From Accumulibacter sp. (GTDB lineage Bacteria; Pseudomonadota; Gammaproteobacteria; Burkholderiales; Rhodocyclaceae): DNA of 47,553 bases. The notes under the pieces were generated by a model that worked only from the letters and a program-made list of their open reading frames with translations, searched no databases and had not been told where the DNA came from. The stretch lies in assembly GCA_017302455.1 (NCBI GenBank), contig JAFLDO010000038.1, positions 1 through 47,553 on the forward strand, read 5' to 3'. Positions 1 to 9,012 of this stretch are shown in pieces; within the stretch, counting starts at the first letter, position 1; each line of letters opens with the position of its first letter. The position numbers and the translations under genes were made by a program.

Positions 1-90
1 TTGTCATCCCTGACTTGATTCCTTTTGTTGTCATCCCGGACTTAGCCTGCCCCGTCCCTAGAATCGGGATCAGGGATCCGGGATGACAAA
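1..90. repeat. Dispersed palindromic repeat (TGTCATCCCGGA type)
   Basis: The window opens with a decayed copy of a palindromic repeat. Arms TTGTCATCCCGGA (28-40) and TCCGGGATGACAA (77-89) are perfect inverse complements of 13 bp, with a second partial copy at 1-15. The same core returns at 992-1019. The rest of the stretch to the first gene (91-304) is AT-rich DNA in which I see no gene. Confidence 0.7.
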
Positions 91-304
91 AAACACATTC
101 CCTCTTCCTTAACCTTCTAATGGAACCTTAAACTAAACCTCTTTTACTGTTTCACCAATATTAATAAACTCATCATCTTTTCAACTTTAGTAGTTAAAGC
201 CCTAATCAATATTTAACGATATTCTTATACTATTATCTTGATTATTTCGGAAGCCCTTTTCATCTTGCATCTGTACAAAAAAGAAGATGAAAAGGATGAA
301 CACC

Positions 305-901
305 ATGGGAAATCAACCCGTAAAAACCCTTCAGACTGGCACCATCGCCAGAGGAACTGTTCACGCCGTCGATAACGGCTGGGAAATTTATACCGGAAAA
401 AACTGGCTTTATTCAGGCTGCCAGAATTTCAAACAACAAACACCTGTGCAAAATACGCTTCACGATAATGTCCAGAACGGACTTGAATACGCCCGTGAAC
501 ACGAAGCACTCCCCTTTTATCAGGAAGAATCGCGTTATCGTGATATTCCTGCATTTGAACTCGCCTTTCAAGATTGGCGCCATGAACCTGTCGTTGCCGG
601 AGCTGAAATTGTTCCGTCTATTGATTCTGATAAATTACTTGTTCGTATTTCGGTTGTCCACCCGGTAACCGTTAAGTTTTGTCAGGTTGAACTTTTAGAT
701 TCTGAAACCCGTGAGCATATCATTACTGCCGGGGCAAGAATCATCAGCCGGACGGGGACCTGCTATGGGTTGCTGATTCCTGGAAGTTTACTTGACGGAA
801 AAACAACTGTAAACCTGAAGTTCACTCTTGAAACCATTACCGAAATAAAGGTTTCTTATCTGGCTGAAAATATCGGGATTCCTGAACTCGTTCTTGCCTG
901 A
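305..901 (+). CDS. Hypothetical protein, soluble, about 198 aa
   Basis: I do not recognise this family. There is no signal peptide and no membrane segment. The N-terminal third is polar and carries many Asn/Gln residues (residues 10-55). The C-terminal half (about 100-198) alternates short hydrophobic strands, as in a beta-sandwich. I chose ATG 305 because AAAGGA lies at 291-296, eight bases upstream. ATG 287 and 296 are in frame but have no ribosome binding site. It is a single-gene unit: a rho-independent terminator follows at 925-971 and the next gene faces the other way. Codon use matches its AT-rich neighbours. The open frame, start signal and terminator make it a real gene; the function is unknown. 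Confidence 0.75.
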   Translation: MGNQPVKTLQTGTIARGTVHAVDNGWEIYTGKNWLYSGCQNFKQQTPVQNTLHDNVQNGLEYAREHEALPFYQEESRYRDIPAFELAFQDWRHEPVVAGAEIVPSIDSDKLLVRISVVHPVTVKFCQVELLDSETREHIITAGARIISRTGTCYGLLIPGSLLDGKTTVNLKFTLETITEIKVSYLAENIGIPELVLA

Positions 902-924
902 TTAAACAGGCTTAAAGGCTTTTT

Positions 925-971
925 AAAAGGCCGTGTAATTTGACTGACCTCAATTTGCACGGCCTTTTTTT
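925..971 (+). terminator. Rho-independent terminator
   Basis: The left arm AAAAGGCCGTGTAATT (925-940) pairs with the right arm starting at 952 (AATTTGCACGGCC, with one bulge), and a run of seven T follows directly. It lies 24 bases after the stop of the hypothetical gene and ends its transcript. Confidence 0.85.
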
Positions 972-991
972 GTTTTAACATTCATAGAGAG

Positions 992-1019
992 TTGTCATCC
1001 CGGACTTGATCCGGGATCC
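992..1019. repeat. Dispersed palindromic repeat copy
   Basis: This is a compact copy of the repeat seen at 1-90. It consists of TTGTCATCCCGGA, a short loop and TCCGGGATCC. It sits between the terminator of the first gene and the 3' end of the TonB-domain gene, so it probably forms a hairpin in either transcript. Confidence 0.75.
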
Positions 1020-1047
1020 AAGTATTCTGACTTTTTACCAACCCATT

Positions 1048-1821
1048 TTATTTCAACGAAAACTGAATGGGTAAAGTAATCTGACTGATTACATTTTTAC
1101 CACGGTGTTGGGCAGGGGTAAATCTGGATTTGTAAATCGTATAAATTGCAGCTTCATTTAAAACTGAATTGGCTCTTTTCAAAATATCGACCTGAGTAGC
1201 TTCACCCTTTTCATTCACTGTCACCCGTACCACAACTTTTCCTTCTATCCCCATCCGTTTTGCAAGTTCCGGATATTCTACATTTCTGATAATACTTCCC
1301 AGTCCGCCAACAGGCAGAGGCGGATTTTCCGGAAAGTCGACAACCAGAATGGAATCTTCCATCTCCTTGGTTGCTACCGGGATGGCATCACCAAGGGTAT
1401 CAGGTAACTGGGGCAAAAGGGTTGAATTAACTTCTGGTATAACTTTGGATAAAGGTGTGCTCTCAAGCAGTGTGGCCTTCTTTTCGTTTTCAGCCAGTTG
1501 TTTTGGGTTAATTCCGGCAGGGATAAGCGGTATCTGAATACGGAGTGTAAAATTTTCATTAATCCTTACCATCCTCACGAATTCAGAAAAGCCGTTCTTT
1601 TTTATATTCAGCTTGTAAATTCCGGGTTGCAGATTGGTAAAGCTGAAATTACCAGATTGGTTTGTTCTGACGGATGAAACCGGAGAGTCTTCATCGGATA
1701 AAAAGACAGTCGCCGATGATACAGAACTGGTGGTTTCACTGTTCACAATCCGGCCAGATATTTTACCGCCGGGTTGATCAGACAAAAGCAGGCTTAAGGT
1801 TAAAAAAAGTAAATTCAACAT
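1048..1821 (-). CDS. Periplasmic protein with carboxypeptidase-like domain and TonB C-terminal domain
   Basis: The 257-residue protein starts with a short hydrophobic leader (1-16) that looks like a signal peptide or N-terminal anchor. Residues 20-95 form a carboxypeptidase regulatory-like beta-sandwich, with the usual G-x-I-x-G-x-I start and a GNFSFTNLQPGIY core. After a linker, residues 165-257 match the TonB C-terminal fold: YPELAKRMGIEGKV, a VNEKGE turn, and the closing FTPAQHRGK and ILPIQF-like strand. In this family the domain contacts the TonB box of outer-membrane receptors, or works as a stand-alone envelope module in Bacteroidota-type genomes. The usual proline-rich stalk is short. 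ATG 1821 has AGGAAAG upstream. It is divergent from the hybrid kinase. No exbB or exbD is nearby, so the partner is unknown. Confidence 0.8.
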   Translation of the reverse strand: MLNLLFLTLSLLLSDQPGGKISGRIVNSETTSSVSSATVFLSDEDSPVSSVRTNQSGNFSFTNLQPGIYKLNIKKNGFSEFVRMVRINENFTLRIQIPLIPAGINPKQLAENEKKATLLESTPLSKVIPEVNSTLLPQLPDTLGDAIPVATKEMEDSILVVDFPENPPLPVGGLGSIIRNVEYPELAKRMGIEGKVVVRVTVNEKGEATQVDILKRANSVLNEAAIYTIYKSRFTPAQHRGKNVISQITLPIQFSLK

Positions 1822-2073
1822 GGTCTTTCCTTTTTTTACAAAGATCAGAGTTTACCTTTACCTTAAAACCAACCCACTGTGATGAAATCCTGATCATTGT
1901 ATCCGTTTCATTACGTTTGTAAAAAAAGGTTCTCTTTTTTGAAAATGGAATAAAATAAGATCGGTAGTGCCTGTTCAATTTGATGTTAAATCTTTTCTTT
2001 ATTACTATTGGGTACCTAATATTTCTTAATTATTCTCTGAACTTAATTCACTTTTTCCTGTAAAGAATTCCAA

Positions 2074-5000
2074 ATGCCACATCAGAAAAACGAATCTGAA
2101 GATTTATACCAAAAGGCTCTTACCGAAGTCAGAAAAGAACTTTTTGAAACCTTTCAGAAATATAAAATCGTTGCAGATAATACAACAGATTGGGTATTTT
2201 GGATTTCGCCCGGTAATAAACTCATCTATTGTTCTCCCTCCTGTAAACAAATCACCGGGTATGAACCTGAAGAATTTGAGAACAACCCCGATTTATTGCT
2301 TTCCATCATTCTGCCGGCAGATCAGAACGGATTCACCGAGCATCAGGAATTCATAGAAAAATCAAGAGAAATCAGTGAAATAAAATTCCGGATCATAAAA
2401 AAAACTGGTGAAACCCGTTGGATTCAGCATATTTGCCGTCCTATTTATTCTGAAACAAACGTTTATCTCGGAATAAGAGGCAGTAACCGCGATGTAACAG
2501 CCTGGCAACAGACTGAGGAAGCGTTGCTTTTAAGTGAGACCCGTTACCGAACACTCGTTGAAACCGCAACTGATCTCATCAGTATTTATGAGATGAGCGG
2601 GAATTTCCTCTATACAAATCCGGCAATTGAAACGGTTTTGGGTTATTCACCTGAAGAAGCTACCAAACTGAATGTTTTTGATATCATTCCAGACAACTTC
2701 CTGCCTGATGTTATTGAAAGACAACAAAAAAGAATCGATTTCATTTCTGATACGCACCGGTACGAGATCAATCTGAAACATAAAGACGGCACACTGATGC
2801 CGTTTGATGTGAGTTCGTCCGTTTTTTATGACAAAGAAAATAAACTGCTGAACCTGTCGATTGCACGGAATATTTCAAACCAGAAAAAAATTGAATCGTC
2901 CCTCAAGGTTGCAGAAGAAAAATACAGATCAATTGTTGAGAATGTTCAGGAAGGTATCTTTCAGACCAGTCTGGATGGCCGGTTTATCATGGGAAATAAT
3001 GCACTGGCCAAAATTTTAAAATATGCTGATACAGATGAACTGCTTGCCAGAATCACATCCCTTTCCGACCAGCTGTACGCAGAACCGGGTCACCGTGATA
3101 TCCTGCTAGACGAACTCAAAGAAAAAGGATTTGTTAATGATTTTCTTAGTCTGGTTTATTGTAAGGATGGTTCTAAAATCTGGATTTCTGAAAATATTAA
3201 ATTGATAAAAAAGCCCGACGGAAGTCCGGATTTTCTTGAAGGAACCCTGATTGATGTCACTTCAAAGAAGGAAACTGAACAAAAACTCCATGAAATGGTC
3301 AATGAATTCAGTTCGTTAATTGAAGGAATCCCAGATTCGATTTTCTTTAAAGATTTCACCGGGCGCTGGCTGATCATTAATTCAGTTGCGAAAAAACTTT
3401 TCCGGCTTGAACACATTGACTGGCAGGGAAAAACCGATCAGGAACTTTCAGAATTACAACCAGAAATGAAAACCTCATTTGAGGCGTGTATCATCAGTGA
3501 CCGGAAAGCCTGGGATTCGGGTGATCGCATCGACATTATTGAAATTGTTAAAGATTCCGATGGAAATCCGCATTACTTTGAAACCACCAAAATACCGCTT
3601 TTTGACGAAGGAAAACCATTTGGGCTTGTGATTATTGGCCGGGATATTACCCAACACCGTCAAGCCCGTGAAACCATTCATGAACAGGGATTATTACTTG
3701 ATCATGCCAGTGACGCCATCATTGTAACCGATCTTGAATTCAGAATTCAGTACTGGAATAAAAGTGCCGAAAAAATGTATGGATGGAAATTAGGTGATAT
3801 AATTGGTAAACCCATCGACAATTTACTCGCCCGGCATCAGAATGGTACTGAAGAAAGACGATCAATAATCCATTCAAAGGGTGAATGGTCAGGAGAACTT
3901 TCACATCAGAATATTGCAGGTGCTGAAATTGTTGTTGAAAGCCGGCAGAATATAATTGTTGATTCATCTGGTTTGCCTAAATCCATACTTCATATCAATT
4001 CAGATATTACCGATAAAAAAAGGCTGGAACGCCAATTTCTGCGGGCACAGCGAATGGAAAGCATCGGAAGAATGGCAAGTGGTATTGCCCATGATCTCAA
4101 TAATATTCTTTCCCCGATTTTAATTTCCGTTCAACGTTTTCAGGATCTCAATATTGGCGTTGAACACCAGAATTGGATCAACATGCTGGAAAATAATGTT
4201 CAGCGTGCAGCAACGATGATGAAGCAATTGCTGATGTTTTCACGGGGCGTTGAGGGGATCCATACAAAAACGGATATTCAAAACATCATCAGGGATGTTG
4301 AAAAAATTGTTAAATCAACATTCCCTAAAAATATTACCGTTATATGCAGTATTGATTCGGCTTTGTGGCCGGTATTAGGTGATGCAACCCAGCTTCACCA
4401 GGTTATTTTAAATCTGGCTGTTAATGCACGGGACGCCATGCCTGCAGGCGGACAGCTTTTTATTGAAGCTGAAAATGTAGTTTTTCATCAGGATTATATT
4501 TACCGGTTCACTGAAGCAAAGCCAGGTAATTACATTCTGGTGAAGGTAACTGATTCAGGAATTGGTATTTCACCTGAAATCATGGATAAAATTTTTGATC
4601 CGTTTTTTACAACGAAAGAACTTGAAAAAGGAACGGGTCTCGGACTTTCAACAGTTGCTGCCATTGCCAAAAGTCATCAGGGTTTTGTTAATGTCTACAG
4701 TGAGGTTGGTCAGGGGGCTCAGTTCAAATTGTACATCCCGGCACTAAGCTCTGAAGTTGAAGAAATTGCACCGGATAACAAGATTTTGCAGCATGATGGA
4801 AAAGGAACGACGATTCTCATTGTGGATGATGAAGAACCCATTTTAAGTATGCTTTCTGCAGTTTTATCTGATTATAATTACAAAGTACTTACCGCCACAG
4901 ACGGCATTCAGGCGATTGGCTTATTTACCACCACGCCGGACATTCAGGTTGTGATTACCGATATGAATATGCCCAAAATGGATGGTGCCACCCTGATCAG

Positions 5001-5166
5001 AACGCTTCATGCCATCCGCCCTGGTCTCTCCATTATCGCCACCAGCGGACTTCCTGAGCGTGACATTCACCATGAAGACATCCGCCGGATGATTGTTTCC
5101 TTCCTCATGAAACCTTACCGCACCGAAGCCGTTTTGAAAGAACTTGCCAGAGTTTTAGCCAGATGA
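2074..5166 (+). CDS. Five-PAS hybrid histidine kinase with C-terminal receiver domain
   Basis: This 1030-residue sensor kinase has no membrane segment, so it should be cytoplasmic. Five PAS domains lie at about 28-145, 155-275, 283-400, 405-525 and 533-652. The typical starts are visible, for example YKIVADNTTDWVFWI and RYRTLVETATDLISIYE. The dimerisation helix carries GIAHDLNNIL with phospho-acceptor His673. The ATPase domain (about 760-900) has the N box with Asn784, DSGIGIS, FDPFFTTKE and GTGLGLS. A receiver domain (about 908-1030) follows, with the DDEEP acidic pair, phospho-acceptor Asp963 in TDMNMP, and the KP pair near the end. The HDLNN H box puts it in the group of soluble hybrid kinases that signal to a separate regulator. 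No regulator gene is adjacent, so the target is unknown. Confidence 0.93.
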   Translation: MPHQKNESEDLYQKALTEVRKELFETFQKYKIVADNTTDWVFWISPGNKLIYCSPSCKQITGYEPEEFENNPDLLLSIILPADQNGFTEHQEFIEKSREISEIKFRIIKKTGETRWIQHICRPIYSETNVYLGIRGSNRDVTAWQQTEEALLLSETRYRTLVETATDLISIYEMSGNFLYTNPAIETVLGYSPEEATKLNVFDIIPDNFLPDVIERQQKRIDFISDTHRYEINLKHKDGTLMPFDVSSSVFYDKENKLLNLSIARNISNQKKIESSLKVAEEKYRSIVENVQEGIFQTSLDGRFIMGNNALAKILKYADTDELLARITSLSDQLYAEPGHRDILLDELKEKGFVNDFLSLVYCKDGSKIWISENIKLIKKPDGSPDFLEGTLIDVTSKKETEQKLHEMVNEFSSLIEGIPDSIFFKDFTGRWLIINSVAKKLFRLEHIDWQGKTDQELSELQPEMKTSFEACIISDRKAWDSGDRIDIIEIVKDSDGNPHYFETTKIPLFDEGKPFGLVIIGRDITQHRQARETIHEQGLLLDHASDAIIVTDLEFRIQYWNKSAEKMYGWKLGDIIGKPIDNLLARHQNGTEERRSIIHSKGEWSGELSHQNIAGAEIVVESRQNIIVDSSGLPKSILHINSDITDKKRLERQFLRAQRMESIGRMASGIAHDLNNILSPILISVQRFQDLNIGVEHQNWINMLENNVQRAATMMKQLLMFSRGVEGIHTKTDIQNIIRDVEKIVKSTFPKNITVICSIDSALWPVLGDATQLHQVILNLAVNARDAMPAGGQLFIEAENVVFHQDYIYRFTEAKPGNYILVKVTDSGIGISPEIMDKIFDPFFTTKELEKGTGLGLSTVAAIAKSHQGFVNVYSEVGQGAQFKLYIPALSSEVEEIAPDNKILQHDGKGTTILIVDDEEPILSMLSAVLSDYNYKVLTATDGIQAIGLFTTTPDIQVVITDMNMPKMDGATLIRTLHAIRPGLSIIATSGLPERDIHHEDIRRMIVSFLMKPYRTEAVLKELARVLAR

Positions 5167-5178
5167 GAAATGCGGTTA

Positions 5179-5410
5179 ACCACTGAGTGAGCAGAGTATT
5201 TCACAGAGTTACACTGGGGAATTCTTTTTTTTTATTTTTAGGAAAGTGGACAAATCCGCCACATGTAGCTGGGTTTCTTATTCATTACCACAGAGGACAC
5301 CGAGTTTAATTCAGAGTTACACTGAGAAATTCATTTTTTTATTATCCGGAATTTAAAAACAAAAAAAAACACTGTGTCCCTCTGTGGTTAACTCTGTGTT
5401 CCTCTGTGGT
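5179..5410. repeat. Intergenic repeat cluster (ACCACAGAGG-ACACAGAG family)
   Basis: The 300-base gap between the kinase and the dehydrogenase holds three related units and no gene. They lie at 5179-5216, 5287-5326 and, in reverse orientation, 5369-5410. They share the words ACCACAGAGGACAC, CAGAGTTACACTGAG and complements such as CTCTGTGGT. Poly-T and poly-A runs separate them. The inverted units could fold into one long hairpin. Confidence 0.65.
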
Positions 5411-5466
5411 AAAAGTGTTTGTCTTCATTCCTATTTCCCGTATTTTCGTAGAAAAATGAGGGTTTT

Positions 5467-6480
5467 ATGCATCAGGTTGTCTTGATTCCGGGAGATGGAA
5501 TTGGTCCGGAAATTACCGAATCGGTAAAAGCAGTTTTTAAGGCTGCAGACGTTAAAATGAATTGGTTGGATGCATCTGCCGGAATGGCCGGGGTCGACTT
5601 GTGCGGCGATCCTTTGCCGGAAGAAACCCTTGATCTCATCAAACTTTATAAAGTTGCTTTGAAAGGCCCGCTTACGACTCCGGTTGGTGGCGGTTACCGA
5701 TCGGTGAATGTAACTTTGCGGAAAATGTTTGATCTCTATTGCAACATTCGCCCCGCATTCAGTATTGCTGCTGTTCCGACGCCCTTCACAACCGTTGATA
5801 TGGTCATGTTCCGTGAAAACACCCAGGGTTTATACATCGGGCAGGAAAAGTGGCTGAATGAGGAGCAAACCATTGCAGAAAGCAAAGCCGTCATCAGCCG
5901 GGAAGCCAGTGAAAAAATTATCCGCGCTGCCTTTGAGTATGCAAAACTTCACAACCGAAAAAAAGTAACTCTGGTTCACAAAGCCAATATTCTGAAACTG
6001 ACGACCGGATTATTCCTTCAGGTCGGAAAAGAAATGGCCGTTCTGTATCCTGAGATTCAGTTTGAAGATCTGATTGTTGACAATATGGCCATGCAGATGG
6101 TGATCAAACCCCATCGGTTTGATGTGGTTGTCACAACCAATTTGTTTGGTGATATTCTGTCAGATCTTGCCTCGGGTTTGGTTGGCGGACTAGGTGTTAC
6201 CGGTTCAGCCAACATTGGAACCGACTACGCCATTTTTGAAGCAGTTCACGGTTCTGCTCCCGACATTGCCGGACAGGGAAAAGCCAATCCAACCGCGTTT
6301 TTGTTTTCTGCGTGTATGATGCTCGATTATTTGGGTGATGCAGAAAAAGCAGAGAAAATCCGCCAGGCGATCCTGAAAGCGTTGGAAAATAAGTCCGTCT
6401 GCACTGGGGATATCGGCGGAAAAGGAACAACGAGTACGTTTACGGGTGAAGTCTGTAGACTAATGGTTAATGGTAAATGA
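5467..6480 (+). CDS. NAD-dependent isocitrate dehydrogenase (isocitrate/isopropylmalate family)
   Basis: The 337-residue protein belongs to the beta-decarboxylating dehydrogenases. It has the N-terminal [10 protein letters not shown], the substrate loop [31 protein letters not shown], the catalytic Lys in [10 protein letters not shown], the metal-binding [15 protein letters not shown] region, and the cofactor loop [15 protein letters not shown]. The ANIG and [10 protein letters not shown] wording and the length of about 335 point to the short NAD-type isocitrate dehydrogenase, which oxidises isocitrate to 2-oxoglutarate. Isopropylmalate or homoisocitrate dehydrogenase is the alternative. No leu or lys genes are close. 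ATG 5467 has GAGGGT just upstream. The last residues (LMVNGK and the stop) come from an AT-rich repeat that continues downstream. Confidence 0.88.
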   Translation: MHQVVLIPGDGIGPEITESVKAVFKAADVKMNWLDASAGMAGVDLCGDPLPEETLDLIKLYKVALKGPLTTPVGGGYRSVNVTLRKMFDLYCNIRPAFSIAAVPTPFTTVDMVMFRENTQGLYIGQEKWLNEEQTIAESKAVISREASEKIIRAAFEYAKLHNRKKVTLVHKANILKLTTGLFLQVGKEMAVLYPEIQFEDLIVDNMAMQMVIKPHRFDVVVTTNLFGDILSDLASGLVGGLGVTGSANIGTDYAIFEAVHGSAPDIAGQGKANPTAFLFSACMMLDYLGDAEKAEKIRQAILKALENKSVCTGDIGGKGTTSTFTGEVCRLMVNGK

Positions 6481-6537
6481 TAAATGGTTAATGGTGTTAC
6501 CCTGAGTGTCCATCGTCAGACGGAATTATCGAAGGGC
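6461..6537. repeat. AT-rich TTAATGG repeats plus CCTGAGTGTCC repeat
   Basis: Bases 6461-6495 repeat the words TAATGGTTAATGG and AAATGATAAATGG, and they supply the stop codon of the dehydrogenase. Bases 6496-6537 are a second family that returns in inverted orientation at 7970-8014 (shared words: GACACTCAGGGTGACA and CCCTTCGAT, read on the other strand). Confidence 0.6.
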
Positions 6538-6560
6538 GGCTTTTGACGGGGTTAATGAGT

Positions 6561-6724
6561 TAAATTCCCCTCCTTTTTTAAAGGAGGGGCTAGGGGTGGT
6601 TTTCTTTGTATTTGGTTTTGGAATTATTGTTACATTACTGGTCCGCTTTACAGAACCACCCAAAAAGACAGCCAAACCACCCCGGCTTCGCCACCCCTCC
6701 TTTTGAAAAGGAGGGGAGTTTTTC
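6561..6724. repeat. Two facing copies of a CCCCTCCTTTT palindromic element
   Basis: One copy (6561-6604) contains the hairpin 6567-6589, with arms CCCCTCCTTT and AAGGAGGGG, followed by CTAGGGGTGGTTT. The second (6671-6724) has AAACCACCCCGG, a GCTTCGCC turn and the hairpin 6694-6716. The copies face each other around about 65 bases, so the whole forms an inverted repeat like a small MITE. No ORF of its own is present. Confidence 0.6.
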
Positions 6725-6742
6725 AATTGATAATTTACTGCT

Positions 6743-6762
6743 ATCCCGAAAGCGTTCGGGAT
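6743..6762. repeat. ATCCCGAA-TTCGGGAT palindrome
   Basis: The arms ATCCCGAA and TTCGGGAT are separated by AGCG. The following ATCTTCGCTATGCTCGA is part of the same dispersed element and touches the stop codon of the oxidoreductase gene on the other strand. A relative sits at about 8074-8130 (GGATCTTCGCTTCGCTCGA). Confidence 0.55.
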
Positions 6763-6778
6763 CTTCGCTATGCTCGAC

Positions 6779-7828
6779 CTACTTTCCCCCTACCCTTGCC
6801 ACATCCACTTCATCTAAAAGTTTCTTTCCTTCAATAATGTGCTCAATGAAATGATTCGCAAACCAGGGAATCAGAGAAACACCTTTTGTTCCGAAACCGT
6901 TAAAAATTCCGATTTCCTGATGTGCTTTACTCCACCCGATAAATGGTCGGCGGTCATTGACAGTGGGTCTTACGCCTACTTCATGTTCAATAATTTCAAA
7001 CGGACATGAAATCATGCTTTTTACTTTTAAAAGCAACTCTTCCCTGCCTGCTTCGGTAGGATCAAACGACAATTCATCCCAGTTATAAGTTGCACCCACT
7101 CTGAAATATCCATTTTCCAGGGGAAGGATGAACCCGTTTCGGGAAACAATTCCATCCAGTTTTAAACCCGGGACCTCCAAAGTGAGGACTTCACCTTTGG
7201 TCGGAACAAACGGCAGATCAGGAAACCAGGGATTTGGCTGATTGTACCATCCTTCAGCAAGAATGAGTTTTTTGGCTTCAAATCCCTTCCAACGAACCGT
7301 GCCGGATTTTACCTTGACCTGATCGTGATGAAAGTCTGAAACAAACAATTCTTGTTTGGCAATCAATTTATCATGAATAGAACTTAGAAAACGATCGGTA
7401 TTTAACCATCCGCCGCCTGGAATGACCAATCCGCCAAATGGGTGAATGATTTCCTTGGGAAGAATACCGGTTTCAAATAAGTATGGAGTAAATGGAGCAG
7501 GATCGTCATCTTCAATTTTATTCAAAAATTCAAATCGTTGGTCAACAGAAGTGAAGGTGCGGTAAATCGGTTTCTGGTAATAAAACTTCCGGTTCAATTC
7601 AAGTTCAATATCCCGGTAAACATCTTCTGCAAACGGGAAAAGGTCATCAGCCATCCAGGTTTTAACAAACCGTCGACCGGTAATCGGATTAAAAACCCCA
7701 CCAGCCACCCGCGATGATGAGTTTTTACGAAAACAGTCTACCACAAGAACAGAAAGTCCGTGTTTTTGAGCCGTCCAGGCAAGAAGAGAGCCGGCAAGTC
7801 CCTGTCCGATAATGAGTAAGTCGAGCAT
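6779..7828 (-). CDS. FAD-dependent oxidoreductase of the DAO family
   Basis: This is a complete 349-residue flavoprotein. The N-terminus has the Rossmann motif IIGQGLAGSLLAW (5-17) with a closing acidic residue in VLVVDCF. A DAO-type substrate domain fills the middle, and the C-terminal GVRPTVNDRRPFIG and FNGFGTKGVSLIPW are the second FAD-contact region typical of glycine/D-amino-acid oxidase relatives and of the C-terminal half of MnmC. No methyltransferase half is present. The substrate cannot be named. ATG 7828 follows a weak purine stretch. It stands alone between repeat-filled gaps. The final codon and stop border a dispersed repeat. Confidence 0.85.
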   Translation of the reverse strand: MLDLLIIGQGLAGSLLAWTAQKHGLSVLVVDCFRKNSSSRVAGGVFNPITGRRFVKTWMADDLFPFAEDVYRDIELELNRKFYYQKPIYRTFTSVDQRFEFLNKIEDDDPAPFTPYLFETGILPKEIIHPFGGLVIPGGGWLNTDRFLSSIHDKLIAKQELFVSDFHHDQVKVKSGTVRWKGFEAKKLILAEGWYNQPNPWFPDLPFVPTKGEVLTLEVPGLKLDGIVSRNGFILPLENGYFRVGATYNWDELSFDPTEAGREELLLKVKSMISCPFEIIEHEVGVRPTVNDRRPFIGWSKAHQEIGIFNGFGTKGVSLIPWFANHFIEHIIEGKKLLDEVDVARVGGK

Positions 7829-7834
7829 GGAATT

Positions 7835-7917
7835 CAGAAGTTAGAAGTTAGAAGACAGAAGACAGAAGTCAGAAGACAGAAGACAGAAGTCAGAAGACAG
7901 AAGTCAGAAGTCAGAAG
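7835..7917. repeat. Twelve-unit heptamer tandem repeat
   Basis: Twelve head-to-tail copies of a 7-base unit (CAGAAGT, CAGAAGA or TAGAAGT) start seven bases upstream of the oxidoreductase start codon. The array takes the place of a normal leader, so unit number could change expression, although no such effect is shown here. Confidence 0.85.
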
Positions 7918-7939
7918 GGACAGGTCACTGACCTGTCCC
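7917..7939. repeat. Perfect 23-base palindrome
   Basis: GGGACAGGTCA and TGACCTGTCCC flank one central base. It follows the heptamer array directly. There is no T tract, so it is not a typical terminator. It probably belongs to another dispersed hairpin family. Confidence 0.8.
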
Positions 7940-7969
7940 AATATAAAGAAAAAAGTTGAACCCGTTGAC

Positions 7970-8148
7970 AGCCCTTCGATACATCCATCTGGCGACGGAC
8001 ACTCAGGGTGACACCATTAATCAATAACAATTTACAATTACCCATTCACCATCCTGAAAGCATTTCCTAGCTTCGCCGGATCTGCGGTTCGTAACCGAAC
8101 CTTGGACAGGATCTTCGCTTCGCTCGATTAACCATTAATCATTAACAA
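7970..8148. repeat. Repeat-filled gap (CCTGAGTGTCC family, TTAATCATTAAC words)
   Basis: This is the remainder of the 320-base gap between two minus-strand genes. Bases 7970-8014 are the inverted partner of 6496-6537. Bases 8074-8130 resemble the GGATCTTCGCT element near 6760. Bases 8130-8156 repeat ATTAACCATTAATC words like those at 6461-6495 on the other strand. I see no gene. Confidence 0.55.
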
Positions 8149-9012
8149 TTAACCCTTATGTTTCCTTCCCATCAGCCAATACCCTGTTTTTAGGCGATGA
8201 ATGACGTTCAGGATAATAAACCAGAAGATAAGATTAATTGCCGACAGAACAAGAGCCAGCGCAAGAAGACGTGTTAGAATCAGGGAAATGAAATGAAGAA
8301 CACTGTCAAAGGTAACCGGAACACCCAGAAAGAGGATGAAATAATTCATCAAAAACGTCAGAAACAGCATTAATATCCAACCGGAAAATGTTCCTTTTAA
8401 ATCTGCAAAGGATGGCGCCATGTGAGTTACAACAGCCAGGGCTGCATAAATGAGAAACCAGTTTAACGGATTTCCCCAAAAATCGGATGTACTTAAAAGC
8501 GAGACCATCTCAGATCCAATCAGGCTAAGCGTATCAAAATGAAGGCCAACAACTGATATCCAGTCTGAAGTATGTCCCGGTAGTAAATCCGGACGCCAGG
8601 TTATAGGGAAAGCCCCGGTCAGCATGAGTAAACCGAACAGAAAGGCAGATCCGGCAAATAAAGGGGCGAGTCCGATAAACCAACGTCCAATCCAATGAAA
8701 CGGATTTTTGGGATTGTGAGTATATTTCACATATCCCAAAACCTGACTTTCAGGATCCGGAATAAAAAACCTGATTTCTTTAATGGGACACCGGAAAATA
8801 AAACATATGATGGCATGAGCACTTTCATGAACCGGTGTTCCCAGCCAGGCAGTGAGCCAAATTCCTTTAAAACCAGTAGTGCGAATAAACCACCCGGTTA
8901 CAATCCGTTCAGACAAATAAATAAGAATTGAAATGGAAATCGGGACAACGAACAAAAGCGTGAGCTGTCTGAGGGTTGCGAACAAAGCGGGGAGAAGATT
9001 ATCCGTCCACAT
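8149..9012 (-). CDS. Integral membrane protein with HExxH motif (M50-like metalloprotease candidate)
   Basis: The 287-residue protein has about six to seven hydrophobic segments. Near residue 60 it carries GTPVHESAHAI, a zinc-protease type HExxH at the edge of a membrane helix, as in site-2 proteases. The other expected M50 mark, a distant NxxPxxxxDG, is not present in clear form; the WFIGLAPLF segment could stand in for the membrane core. It may therefore be a divergent S2P-like protease or a non-catalytic relative. ATG 9012 overlaps the stop of the upstream YjbR gene (the bases TTGATG hold TGA and ATG), so the two are translationally coupled. No signal peptide or PDZ domain is seen. Confidence 0.7.
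   Translation of the reverse strand: MWTDNLLPALFATLRQLTLLFVVPISISILIYLSERIVTGWFIRTTGFKGIWLTAWLGTPVHESAHAIICFIFRCPIKEIRFFIPDPESQVLGYVKYTHNPKNPFHWIGRWFIGLAPLFAGSAFLFGLLMLTGAFPITWRPDLLPGHTSDWISVVGLHFDTLSLIGSEMVSLLSTSDFWGNPLNWFLIYAALAVVTHMAPSFADLKGTFSGWILMLFLTFLMNYFILFLGVPVTFDSVLHFISLILTRLLALALVLSAINLIFWFIILNVIHRLKTGYWLMGRKHKG

Noticed and set aside
5179-5410. CRISPR array in the gap between the hybrid kinase and the dehydrogenase
   Set aside because: Only three imperfect units, one inverted, without regular spacing or cas genes.
7835-7917. CRISPR-like or minisatellite coding repeat
   Set aside because: The units are seven bases head to tail without spacers and lie outside a gene.
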